Shown: one piece after another, positions 17,536-25,827 of the stretch
Layout: each line of letters opens with the position of its first letter
How positions within the stretch are numbered: position 1 is the stretch's first letter
Assembly: GCA_964579725.1 (NCBI GenBank)
Contig: CAZOHG010000038.1
Coordinates: 1 to 34,899, forward strand
Reading direction: 5' to 3'
Length of the DNA stretch: 34,899 bases
From: CAZOHG01 sp964579725
GTDB taxonomy: Bacteria; Zhuqueibacterota; JdFR-76; BMS3Abin05
Program-made: the position numbers and the translations under genes
The notes under the pieces: generated by a model
Databases searched by the model: none
What the model was told of the DNA's origin: nothing
What the model saw: the letters and a program-made list of their open reading frames with translations, nothing else

Positions 17536-18294
17536 CTAATGCAGCAAATACCCACCATCCACCACCAGAGCCGTACCAGTGATAAAAGAGGCGTCGTCCG
17601 ACGCCAAGAACAGAGCAGCCCGCGCAACCTCTTCCGGTTTCCCATAGCGCCCTAAGGGCTGAATGGACGGATCGATTTGCCGGGTTTCTCCCTCTTCCCC
17701 CCGCATATTAGTCATGGGCGTCGCAATGATTCCCGGGATGAGGCAGTTGGCCCGAATACCCTGTCCTGCAAAATCGAGAGCAATACTTTTGGTCAATTGC
17801 AAAACCCCGCCTTTGGCTGTGTCGTAGACGGCATGACTTGGCGTCGCAACAATACTGGCCACCGATCCCGTGTTAATAATCACGCCTCCCGAACTTTGAG
17901 TGAGCATTTGACGGACTGCAAATTGACAACTGAAGAAAACGCTCTTCAAATTAATGGCGATGGCAGCATCCCAATCCGCTTCTGAAATTTCCAAAAGGTT
18001 TCCCACAAAATCAACCCCGGCATTGTTGTACAGAATGTCCAGACGATTAAAAAGACGGGTCGTTTCCAAAATCATTTTTTGAACGTGAGCCGTTTCCCTC
18101 AAGTCAAGGCACAGGAACTCGGCGTTGCCGCCTTTTTGCCGAATGGCCTCCACCGTTTTTCGCCCCGCCTCTTTGCGAATGTCGACCACAACAACGTTGG
18201 CTCCCTCCTCGGCAAAAAGAAGTGCGGCCGAACGGCCGATTCCCGAAGCGGCTCCCGTAATCACGGCGACCTTTTCTTTTAATTTCATGGCCAT
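17536..18294 (-). CDS. SDR-family dehydrogenase, probably NAD-dependent
   Basis: A 252-residue classical SDR. It has TGAASGIG at 13-20, Asp38 after strand 2 (VVVVDIR), which favours NAD(H) over NADP(H), NNAG at 90-93, Ser144 in NTGSVAS, and YDTAK with Tyr157 and Lys161. The C-terminal ITGTALVVDGGY is also usual. Dehydrogenases of this sort commonly oxidise sugars, sugar acids or polyols, which suits a glycan-breakdown locus, but the substrate is inferred from context only. It is the first gene after the strong terminator at 18342-18373, so it needs its own promoter and probably heads the left-centre operon. It is clearly different from the SDR at 659-1411. Confidence 0.9.
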   Translation of the reverse strand: MAMKLKEKVAVITGAASGIGRSAALLFAEEGANVVVVDIRKEAGRKTVEAIRQKGGNAEFLCLDLRETAHVQKMILETTRLFNRLDILYNNAGVDFVGNLLEISEADWDAAIAINLKSVFFSCQFAVRQMLTQSSGGVIINTGSVASIVATPSHAVYDTAKGGVLQLTKSIALDFAGQGIRANCLIPGIIATPMTNMRGEEGETRQIDPSIQPLGRYGKPEEVARAALFLASDDASFITGTALVVDGGYLLH

Positions 18295-18341
18295 TTAATC
18301 GGCAATTTCCCTTGAAATACGCGGCAGATTAAAATAATATG

Positions 18342-18373
18342 AAAAAGCTCCCGAATTCCTCCGGGAGCTTTTT
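18342..18373 (-). terminator. intrinsic terminator after the PorV-like gene
   Basis: A perfect 12-bp inverted repeat (AAAAAGCTCCCG at 18342-18353, CGGGAGCTTTTT at 18362-18373) encloses an 8-base loop. On the minus strand the stem ends in a T run, 28 bases after the stop codon of the PorV-like gene. Its symmetry means it could also stop transcription from the other side. It closes the TonB receptor/T9SS protein/PorV unit and separates it from the SDR gene. Confidence 0.92.
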
Positions 18374-18401
18374 CCACCACTTATCTCACATCGATTGTCC
18401 A

Positions 18402-19397
18402 CTAAAATTCAAATTTCAGTGTAAAACGATGCGTATTGTCGAAGAGATCGAAACTGGTGTAGGCGTAATCTAACCAGAGTTCGTAACCCGCTACCGGCAC
18501 ATTCAAACCCGCGCCAAAGGAAAAACCTTCTGCCGTCTGGGGGGTGCCGTCTTTGTCTTTGACATCCGAATAATTGAATTTGTACCCGACGCGTGTGACC
18601 AATCGGTTGTACAAATTCCATTCACCGCCCAAGAAAAAGAGTTGCGGGTTATCCTGCGGTTTAACAAAGTCAAAGAAGGCTTTGACCTGGGTATTTTCCT
18701 CTTTTGCCAGGCTCATGGAAGAACCAATGGCGAAATTAAGAGGAATGGGCGCGTGAATGGCAAAAAAGGTCAAATCCTGGCCCAAATTGTTCATTCTTGC
18801 GCCGATTGTTAAATCGCGGAAACCGGTATCGTAAATGACGCCAAAATCAAATGCTACGGAACTGGCCGAAACGTCGTCGATGTGCTCACGAATGTACTTC
18901 ACCGTGGCGCCCATCCGAAAACGATCGGTAAACCGTTTGGCGTAGCTCAACATGAATGCAATGTCGCTGTAATTGTACGTGGCGGAAGTGGCTTTATCGA
19001 TTTGGTCTTTCTCAAAACCGGGCGGGGCAATGTCCCGATCCGCCACAATGTCTGAAATTCCAATATGAATAAAGCCGATTCCGATTGTCCCCAGGTCGCC
19101 TAAGCTGTGGGTGGCCACACCGGCGGTGTGTTTCATCCCAATCAGCCAGTTGTTGTAGTTAATTCCCACCTGGGATTTTCCCGCAGGAAGTACGATTCCC
19201 GCAGGATTCCAGAAAATGGCATTCGGATCGCCAGAAATGGTTGTCACGGCTGACCCAAGCGCAACCATTCGTGCGCCTACACCGATTTTAAGGAATGCCG
19301 CGCCATTGATTCCTGGCTTTCTCAAGCCCGCCTCACCAAAAGAGGCGGCCATGAGAGTCATAACCAATGCTATTATGATAATTTTCACAGCCTTCAT
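18402..19397 (-). CDS. PorV/PorQ-family outer membrane protein
   Basis: A 331-residue protein with a signal peptide (about 1-23). The N-terminal family signature is plain: FLKIGVGARMVALGSA (35-50) followed by DPNAIFWNPAGI (57-68). The remaining sequence alternates as in a FadL-like outer membrane beta-barrel and ends in the aromatic RFTLKFEF. PorV proteins carry T9SS cargo to the cell surface; other PorV-like proteins have unknown roles. Here it follows a gene whose product ends in a T9SS-type domain, by 72 bases, so an assisting role in surface delivery of that product is a reasonable inference. GGAG lies seven bases before the ATG. The last gene of the central unit, it is followed directly by the intrinsic terminator. 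Confidence 0.88.
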   Translation of the reverse strand: MKAVKIIIIALVMTLMAASFGEAGLRKPGINGAAFLKIGVGARMVALGSAVTTISGDPNAIFWNPAGIVLPAGKSQVGINYNNWLIGMKHTAGVATHSLGDLGTIGIGFIHIGISDIVADRDIAPPGFEKDQIDKATSATYNYSDIAFMLSYAKRFTDRFRMGATVKYIREHIDDVSASSVAFDFGVIYDTGFRDLTIGARMNNLGQDLTFFAIHAPIPLNFAIGSSMSLAKEENTQVKAFFDFVKPQDNPQLFFLGGEWNLYNRLVTRVGYKFNYSDVKDKDGTPQTAEGFSFGAGLNVPVAGYELWLDYAYTSFDLFDNTHRFTLKFEF

Positions 19398-19469
19398 AAC
19401 GGCTCTCCTCTATATTTTAATTTGCGTACATTTAGCACCGAACCACAAGAATTGATCTTGTTGTCCGTC

Positions 19470-22007
19470 TTACTTCAATATAGAAAATACGCCTGTTTGT
19501 TGTCCGCCAGCAAACTTGGCGACCCAAATATAGAGGCCGCTTGCCACCTCATTTCCATCTTTGGAATACCCATCCCAGAAATAGGTTCCGTTGGTCGGGT
19601 CTTCCGCGATAAAATGAATCTTGTCAATTAACTGACCTGCCACATCGAAAATATAGATGTCGCATTCGGACGGCAAGTTAAAGAACATCAACTGACCGCT
19701 TGCGGAATGGAACGGCTGCCGCTTTAACGGATTCGGGCGAACCGAAATTTTGGTTCGTTCCAAAGCCAGGTCGTTGGTGTTTGCCGGGGGCGGAACCAAT
19801 ACAAACCGAGCACCCAGAGCTTTTCGCTTGGCCTGATCCGACGGAGCCGGAAACCAGGAGTGGGTTTCGCACTGAGGCCAGGTTCCTTCCCACAGACCGC
19901 TGCGGCCGTTGAAATTGACCTTGCCACTTTCCTGCCAGTTCACAGATGACGGTTCAAGCGCCTTGTAGTCAGCCGGCATGGAGGCGTTGTCCTTGTACGT
20001 AGCCACGTAGTACCAGAAGCTAAAACCGGGCAGTGTACCGGGTGTGTTATCCTTCCAGGCATACGGGTATTTTTTGGCATCGGCTTCCGTATTGGCATAT
20101 TGTGCCATGTCCGCCTTTGAGATCGTCTTGACCAAATGGTAGGGACCCCAATGGGCACCGGATTGTTCGAAAACCAGATTGGTGGCTTTGAACAGCGGAT
20201 TGTACGGAACCGGGTCGGGCCGTTTGGTCGGATCCATGGTTTTCCACCACACATCGTGTTCCGGAAAACCCTCTTTCAGCGGATTGAAACGCGGCCAAAA
20301 ACGAGATTTGTAGATTTTAATTCCGTCAAAGTCGCCCAATGAGGACGGATCCTTCCATTCAATCAGAGGACGCACATCTTTTGAGATGGCCACCTTGATG
20401 TCAGGTACGGGTGGTCCGGCCGGGACGTTGTAAGAACCATCGGGCTGGATATTTTTAAATACCGTACGAGCGGCTTTGATCGTCTTCCGCAGGCCCTGAA
20501 TCCGGAAACCGGAACCGCGCACAAAATAGATGCGCACTTTTTCGCCCACATCCATTGAAATGGGGCCCATGCTTTCCCACGGTTCCCCGTCAAAACGGTA
20601 CTCGGTAATAAGCCCTTCTTTAATGATTCCGGGTTCCAGAGGCCGTCCACGCTTGGGATCCATCGGGCTGATACCCAGATTCTTACCTGTCATCGGATCA
20701 ACAGCCATTGTCGGGGTGGCTTTCTCGTAAGCACCATCCGGATAACCCCACTGAGCCGGATCTTTCACCACAAAAGAACTGGGATCACCTGCCGTACCCG
20801 AGGCAAACAAATTCGGGTTGGGGGACAGATCGAACATGGTTTTGTCATTGCTCTTGCCGCCGTCTTTGTAAAAACAACCCATAGCGCAAATATGGGCGCC
20901 TTTCGGCGTATAGTCGTTCACGCTGTGGTAACCAGGCTGCCACACGTGGAACCAGCCTCTCTGGGTTCCCTCACCGATTGCCGGAACCACTTCGTTTCCG
21001 TTGGCATCTTTGAAAGCCAACTTTTTCTCAACCCAGGTACCCGTGGCAGGATCATACTTCTTGGCGCCCAAAAAAGTGTAGCCATTGTAGGCGTCGTAAT
21101 AGAAGCCGCCGTATCCCAAGCCGGGGTAATCTTCCCGCCCGGGATCGGAACCGTAGCCCTGAAAACCGAAGTCCCAGGGAGCTCCGTTTTCGTCCGGGGT
21201 TAGGTCTTCACCCATCCCTCTAAATCGGGAATTGGGTTGCCAGTAACTTCGGCCGCCGCGTTTGTTCATTTTAAATCCGAAACAAACGGCACCATAGGTA
21301 AAAACCAAGTCGTGGATTTTATTGTTGTGAATATCCACCACACCGTCGCCGTCAATGTCGGCTTCGCCGGTGTTCGTCAATTCCAGTTCAACCAGGTGGA
21401 AATCATCAAGGTGACCCCACGGGGTTGTCCAGGAATAGACCGTCATTTTGACGTCTACGCCCAATTGCGTGGGCCAGGCGGCCACAGAATAAGCCAGGGT
21501 GCGGTCGGGGGACAAAATGGCACCGCCATCTGCCGGAATGTGGTAATCGCGCTTTGGATCACCTGCGCCGGGAATTTTGCTGTTGTATTGCAGCAGGGCG
21601 TAATGCGCATTGTCGTCGCCGTGCACCGCTTTGTTCAAATTGGCGAATTCATCCGTAGGATTGTACTCGATTGCCCACAGACCGTTGGCAAAATCGATCA
21701 CATATGTGCCGGTCATCCAGCTCCACCCGGGGTTCCCAAAGTAGCCGCTGGAAACCAGACGCGTGGTCTGGAAAATCCAGTTGTCTTGGCTGCGGCTAAA
21801 AATACTTCTTCTTTGGGAAATATTGTCTTTGTAGGGGAGGCGCGGCCACACATGCTTGTAATTGGCCGGCACATACGTGCCCCACGTTTCGCCAGCAGCA
21901 ATCACAATGTTTCCATTGGGCTCCTCTGCCGCCGTGTACGACGGAAGCAGCGCCGCCAAAAGAAACAATGCTACTGTTAGCATTATGATTTTATTAAACA
22001 TTTTCAT
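19470..22007 (-). CDS. secreted surface protein with T9SS/FlgD-like C-terminal domain; partner of the TonB receptor
   Basis: An 845-residue protein of unrecognised main domain. It starts with a signal peptide (about 1-27). DIDGDGVVDIHN at 217-228 looks like a calcium-binding loop of the DxDGDGxxD type. The middle is rich in Trp, Tyr, Gly and Pro, as in extracellular carbohydrate-interacting proteins. The last 90 residues (from about 755) read ISVRPNPLKRQ, then DIYIFDVAGQLI, YFWDGYSKDGNEVASGLYIWVAKF and a terminal FSILK. This is the layout of FlgD-Ig/T9SS type A sorting domains. It sits between the TonB-dependent receptor and the PorV-like gene, a position where Bacteroidota glycan loci would carry SusD. 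I infer a surface-exposed ligand-binding lid or enzyme. The ATG has GGAGAAGG upstream. Confidence 0.8.
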   Translation of the reverse strand: MKMFNKIIMLTVALFLLAALLPSYTAAEEPNGNIVIAAGETWGTYVPANYKHVWPRLPYKDNISQRRSIFSRSQDNWIFQTTRLVSSGYFGNPGWSWMTGTYVIDFANGLWAIEYNPTDEFANLNKAVHGDDNAHYALLQYNSKIPGAGDPKRDYHIPADGGAILSPDRTLAYSVAAWPTQLGVDVKMTVYSWTTPWGHLDDFHLVELELTNTGEADIDGDGVVDIHNNKIHDLVFTYGAVCFGFKMNKRGGRSYWQPNSRFRGMGEDLTPDENGAPWDFGFQGYGSDPGREDYPGLGYGGFYYDAYNGYTFLGAKKYDPATGTWVEKKLAFKDANGNEVVPAIGEGTQRGWFHVWQPGYHSVNDYTPKGAHICAMGCFYKDGGKSNDKTMFDLSPNPNLFASGTAGDPSSFVVKDPAQWGYPDGAYEKATPTMAVDPMTGKNLGISPMDPKRGRPLEPGIIKEGLITEYRFDGEPWESMGPISMDVGEKVRIYFVRGSGFRIQGLRKTIKAARTVFKNIQPDGSYNVPAGPPVPDIKVAISKDVRPLIEWKDPSSLGDFDGIKIYKSRFWPRFNPLKEGFPEHDVWWKTMDPTKRPDPVPYNPLFKATNLVFEQSGAHWGPYHLVKTISKADMAQYANTEADAKKYPYAWKDNTPGTLPGFSFWYYVATYKDNASMPADYKALEPSSVNWQESGKVNFNGRSGLWEGTWPQCETHSWFPAPSDQAKRKALGARFVLVPPPANTNDLALERTKISVRPNPLKRQPFHSASGQLMFFNLPSECDIYIFDVAGQLIDKIHFIAEDPTNGTYFWDGYSKDGNEVASGLYIWVAKFAGGQQTGVFSILK

Positions 22008-22090
22008 AAGAACCTTCTCCTTTGGTTTAGTTTTGACTTCTTGAAAGCCTGCCGCCGAACAACCTTTTGAGGCAGCAGATCTCGGATTTT

Positions 22091-22113
22091 GTAAACCACT
22101 ACCAAAGGTTTAC
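22091..22113 (-). other. stem-loop immediately after the TonB-receptor stop codon
   Basis: A perfect 7-bp stem (GTAAACC/GGTTTAC) with a 9-base loop starts right next to the receptor stop codon (22116-22114). No T-tract follows, so it is not a typical terminator. It may stabilise the upstream mRNA or set a step in expression between receptor and surface protein. Confidence 0.45.
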
Positions 22114-25100
22114 TCAGAAGGAAAACTCTAAACCTGCCCAAATCTGACGTGCCGGCCCATACAGCAATCGTCCCAGCGTGTCGTGAGGCAACCGGTGAAT
22201 ACCCTCCGGGTCTCCTTCGTCGCCGGTGTTGGGCTTCAAATCACGACCAATTTCGAATATTCGTTGGTCTTTGGCTTCGTTAAAGGGCGTGTTGTTAAAC
22301 GCCAGAACATTCTTGTGATTGGTAATATTCCGAACTTCTGCAAACGCCTGAATCTTCATGAAATCCAGATTCAAGGTGTAGGTCAAACGCGTATTCAAGT
22401 AGTAATTCCAGGGGCCCGTCTTAATGCCCGGGCTAATGTCGAAATACGGATCATTTCCGGTATTTTCAATCGGACGATACTTGAATCCGCTGGTCAATTC
22501 ACCAATCGCACTCACTTGAAAATTGTACGGCAAGTACACAATCATCGTACCGGCAAAACGATGCGTCCGGTCGTACCCACCGGCCAATGGATTGTGCGTG
22601 CTCCGCACTGTAATATTTTCTTCACGATAATTGTGATGATTGATCCAATCCCACGGCAACTTTCCGCCGAAAGCAGCGCTATCTTTTTTCGCGGAAAAGG
22701 CCTGCCGTTGTTGCGGATCAATACTACTCTTGGGAGAGGCAGCCTTTATGTAGGAATAGGAATACGTCAAGCGGCCCATCCACCATTTGGAAGCCCGTTT
22801 TTCAACAGTGACTTCAATACCGCGAGCGTCCGCATGGCCCCAGGTTGTGTAGAACAACAAATTCTGACCAGCGTACGGCTGCAATTGGTAGTAAATCGAA
22901 GAATAATTCTGAACATCCCGGTAGTACGCAGAAACATCCACCGACAGATTATTAAACGGGGCGTACTGCATACCCATTTCGTACGCAGTGGACCGAATCG
23001 GTTGCTGATCGACCCACTTGGTTTTGATACTGGGTGAGGCCGCGTAGTCGGTGAAATTGTAATATTCGTACAACGACGCAAAGTTCGGGTATTGGATAAA
23101 TTTGCCGAAAGAATAGTGAATCGCCATATTTTCCTTGACCGGATGCGACACACCGATTCTCGGGCTGAAATACCACTTCCACCCAACTTTGCCATCTCTT
23201 TTCGGACGTAGTTCCAACAATTCGCCCGCAGGGGTCCGAATCACATCAAAAGGATGAAAGTCATTGACGAAATAGCGGGTGTCGACGTCGTAAGCATCCA
23301 CACGGCCACCCACATTCACAATCATGCCTTTGTACTCAATTCGATCCTGCAAATAGTAGGCGAATTCTTTCGGATGAAAGTGCTCAAAATCAACAGAAAA
23401 AAGAGACGTCGGATATTTGTGTCCGGCTCCTCCCAAGGGAGACTGCAGCAAATGTTGATCAATATTATGGTAGCGGAATTGAAAACCGGTTTTCACCTGA
23501 TGATTGTACGTCACCTGGCTGGTGAAATCGGCTTTCAATGTTGTCGCTTCACGGCGATTGTGAATGTACAGCGGCACAGGGTAGGACGTTCGGTACCAGC
23601 CATCTACATTGTAGAAATTGGCTTTGGAATAATCCACACCCGAGGCCGGATCGACAGTTTGTTTGAAGAAAGTTCGATATTTGGGATCGCCGTCATGTCC
23701 GGGCTGGTAGCCGTTCATGGTAGTGGGATCCAAATACCGATCGTACCCGATAATCTTGCCGGAGGCATCTTTCAATGTATCCACTTTAATGACACCGCCG
23801 ACATATTTCTGGTATTCTTTTCGATTGGCAAATTGAATAAAATCACCGGTTTCATCCAGAGCACAATAGCCATCGCCATTGTCGTCGGGATAACCGACCC
23901 AATCCTGACGGCCATTGTAGCTAAGCTGAACGGTGTAAAAAGTGCTCTTGCTCAACGAATGAGTCCACTTGGCGTAGGTCAAGGCGCTGAGGTCTTTGTA
24001 CCGCGGAGCCCCTTCCATATAATAGGCCCATTTCGGATCGAACTTCCAATTCACCCAATGGAACAGTTTTCCGCCGTCTATAACCTGTCCGTACAGCATG
24101 AGCTTTTTGTCGGCGGAAAATTTGTAATCCATTTTCAAACCGACATTCAAATGTTGACTCACTTCAAAAGGCATTGGGGACGGACGCATGTGTGTGAAAC
24201 GAGCCGTCAGGAAAAAGCCTGCCTTTTTACCCAAAAACGGAACGGGGCCGCTCAAATTTCCTTCCAATTGCAGCGAGCGTCCCAAACCGACCGAATCTAC
24301 CGGATCGTAATAATATTTGCTTTTGGCCAGCGCTTCGTTCCACGTGTAGAGGGCAGCAGCGCGTTTGCCAAATTCCGTACCGGAACTGGCGTACGCTTGT
24401 TTTTCTTTGAAATAGCCGTCACGCATCCAGTACACATTGCTTCCGAAATGGGAAATGGTATTCAAAGGCGTACCGCGCATGAACAATTTCCCATGGTAAT
24501 GATCGCCGCCAACCTTTGTGACGATATTAACGATACCGGCCGAAGCCGTCGGATATTCTGCCGTAAAGGTACCGGCGTAAACCACCATTTCCTGAATGGC
24601 GCTCGACGGCACATTTACCGTGGAAGTTTGGTCGGCTTCTGACTGACGGTAACCCTGGTAGGGATGGCCGACATCGCCGCTTCCGAAGGAACCCGTACCG
24701 CCGGTGTAGTAATTGTCGGTGACGTCCACACCATCGACAATAATTTTTGTTTCGTATTTTCGACCGCCGCGAACATACCCGTGAAATGTGGAAGCGGCTG
24801 TTTCAACAATGCCATGCACGCCGCTAACAGGAAGCGAATTGTCCAATTCTGCTGCTGTAATGGTCGATTTGGATTGGGTTAGGGTTTTCTCAATCAGCGG
24901 TCTCTGCGCAACAATCGTGATGGCCTTTCCGGCAATGGCCCTGGCAGACAGGCTGAAGTTTAGCGTGGTTGTTGCGTCAATCGTTACAATGACGCCCGTT
25001 TTTTTCACGGTTTGATAGCCAATAAATCGTGCCACAACCGTGTATTTTCCTGGGGGTACGTTAATGATGTAATATCGGCCCTGGTTGTCCGTACTGGCTC

Positions 25101-25278
25101 CCATTTGCGTGCCTTCAATCATCACATTGGCACCCGGGAGCGGTTCACCGGTCGATTTATCCTTCACAACACCCGCTATTTTACCGGTCTGTCCGGCAAA
25201 TAGCAAGCTCCACATAAAAAGCGTGAGGATAAGTACCGATACGAACCCCGCAAGACTTCTGCTTAAAGATTTTGACAT
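22114..25278 (-). CDS. SusC-like TonB-dependent outer membrane receptor
   Basis: About 1054 residues. A signal peptide (about 1-29) is followed by a carboxypeptidase-regulatory-like domain (about 32-108; GKIAGVVKDKSTGEPLPGAN and later GRYYIINVPPGKYTV). Next comes a plug domain (about 120-240, with IIVDGVDVTDNYY and AEYPTASAGIVNIVTK), then a long beta-barrel ending in the aromatic WAGLEFSF. Such receptors import large ligands through the outer membrane using TonB energy. No SusD follows; a T9SS-type surface protein is next. The frame opens at a TTG at 25284, but ATG at 25278 has AAGGAGG (25286-25292) seven bases upstream and is the better start. The long leader upstream suggests specific regulation. 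The ligand is unknown, but two secreted lyase-like proteins nearby point to a polysaccharide or its fragments. Confidence 0.92.
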   Translation of the reverse strand: MSKSLSRSLAGFVSVLILTLFMWSLLFAGQTGKIAGVVKDKSTGEPLPGANVMIEGTQMGASTDNQGRYYIINVPPGKYTVVARFIGYQTVKKTGVIVTIDATTTLNFSLSARAIAGKAITIVAQRPLIEKTLTQSKSTITAAELDNSLPVSGVHGIVETAASTFHGYVRGGRKYETKIIVDGVDVTDNYYTGGTGSFGSGDVGHPYQGYRQSEADQTSTVNVPSSAIQEMVVYAGTFTAEYPTASAGIVNIVTKVGGDHYHGKLFMRGTPLNTISHFGSNVYWMRDGYFKEKQAYASSGTEFGKRAAALYTWNEALAKSKYYYDPVDSVGLGRSLQLEGNLSGPVPFLGKKAGFFLTARFTHMRPSPMPFEVSQHLNVGLKMDYKFSADKKLMLYGQVIDGGKLFHWVNWKFDPKWAYYMEGAPRYKDLSALTYAKWTHSLSKSTFYTVQLSYNGRQDWVGYPDDNGDGYCALDETGDFIQFANRKEYQKYVGGVIKVDTLKDASGKIIGYDRYLDPTTMNGYQPGHDGDPKYRTFFKQTVDPASGVDYSKANFYNVDGWYRTSYPVPLYIHNRREATTLKADFTSQVTYNHQVKTGFQFRYHNIDQHLLQSPLGGAGHKYPTSLFSVDFEHFHPKEFAYYLQDRIEYKGMIVNVGGRVDAYDVDTRYFVNDFHPFDVIRTPAGELLELRPKRDGKVGWKWYFSPRIGVSHPVKENMAIHYSFGKFIQYPNFASLYEYYNFTDYAASPSIKTKWVDQQPIRSTAYEMGMQYAPFNNLSVDVSAYYRDVQNYSSIYYQLQPYAGQNLLFYTTWGHADARGIEVTVEKRASKWWMGRLTYSYSYIKAASPKSSIDPQQRQAFSAKKDSAAFGGKLPWDWINHHNYREENITVRSTHNPLAGGYDRTHRFAGTMIVYLPYNFQVSAIGELTSGFKYRPIENTGNDPYFDISPGIKTGPWNYYLNTRLTYTLNLDFMKIQAFAEVRNITNHKNVLAFNNTPFNEAKDQRIFEIGRDLKPNTGDEGDPEGIHRLPHDTLGRLLYGPARQIWAGLEFSF

Positions 25279-25280
25279 GT

Positions 25281-25364
25281 TCAATCCTCCTTAAGATTGA
25301 GAAGTCTCAAACTTGATTTCTTGTTTAACCATTTTTTGCAAGTCCTGCACTTCTTAAGCCTCAA
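25281..25364 (-). CDS. possible 27-codon leader peptide before the TonB receptor
   Basis: A short frame starting at TTG (25364) and ending in TGA (25283-25281), three bases before the receptor ATG. It follows AAAGGAGGTGA at 25365-25375, an almost full anti-Shine-Dalgarno match. The peptide would start MRLKKCRTCKKWLNKK and is strongly basic with two cysteines. Spacing to the TTG is unusually tight, which argues against efficient use. It could be a leader peptide coupled to receptor translation, or the Shine-Dalgarno site may only be a ribosome standby site. Confidence 0.25.
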   Translation of the reverse strand: MRLKKCRTCKKWLNKKSSLRLLNLKED

Positions 25365-25734
25365 TCACCTCCTTTCACGTTTTTTCAAAAAAAGAATTCT
25401 CCCAAGCTACGTCACAAAACACCACCTCCTTTCTGCAATACTTCCTTTGGTTGCAGGCATTGTTGTTTTGGTTTTGCCTGAAGTTGCGCTGCCATTTCAT
25501 TGAACTACGAATCTTTCTTCCCCCTTTATCTCAAACGGGACAAAGTTCACCTATTGCGAAATTCCGAATGACTGTTTCCACAATCCCGTGCGAATTCCCC
25601 GTTCGTGAGACTCTGATTTTTTTACACCGCTCTTAAAGAAGTACGTAGAGAATGAATCTGTTGGACAATTTCCCCAAGGAAAAGGATGGAATAGATGCTT
25701 TTTGTTCGAATAGACCGTGTAGAAATCTTGCTCA

Positions 25735-25763
25735 AATGTACACAATTTTCCCGTAGCAGTCAA
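25735..25763 (-). promoter_or_regulatory. sigma-70-type promoter for the receptor unit
   Basis: On the minus strand, TTGACT (25763-25758; five of six match TTGACA) and TACATT (25740-25735; four of six match TATAAT) are separated by exactly 17 bases. The site lies about 65 bases after the stop of the heparinase-like gene and would give a leader of roughly 450 bases before the receptor ATG. FCB bacteria often use other promoter consensus forms, so this remains a candidate. Confidence 0.5.
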
Positions 25764-25827
25764 GAAAAAATTAAGAATTTGCAATATTTCGATCGGACGA
25801 TCCGACAAAATTTGAGCTCCTTCTCTG

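Larger units (their letters stand above)
25279..25827 (-). other. long leader region upstream of the TonB receptor
   Basis: About 550 bases between the second heparinase-like gene and the receptor, with no recognised gene. In transcription order it holds a small hairpin (TCGGA-CGA-TCCGA, 25793-25805) just after the heparinase stop and a promoter at 25735-25763. Next is an inverted repeat CAGGCA/TGCCTG (25475-25480 and 25454-25459) with a 15-base A-rich loop. Then come three strong Shine-Dalgarno sequences, at 25423-25432, 25365-25375 and 25286-25292. The first two precede tiny frames (15 and 27 codons), and the third serves the receptor. I do not recognise a known riboswitch class. Confidence 0.5.

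Noticed and set aside
23254..24642. Plus-strand frame of 462 codons opposite the TonB receptor
   Set aside because: It is the antisense shadow of a clear receptor gene; no ribosome site and no family motifs.
25551..25808. Minus-strand frame of 85 codons in the receptor leader
   Set aside because: Starts at TTG without a ribosome site, overlaps the candidate promoter and the hairpin, and resembles no known protein.
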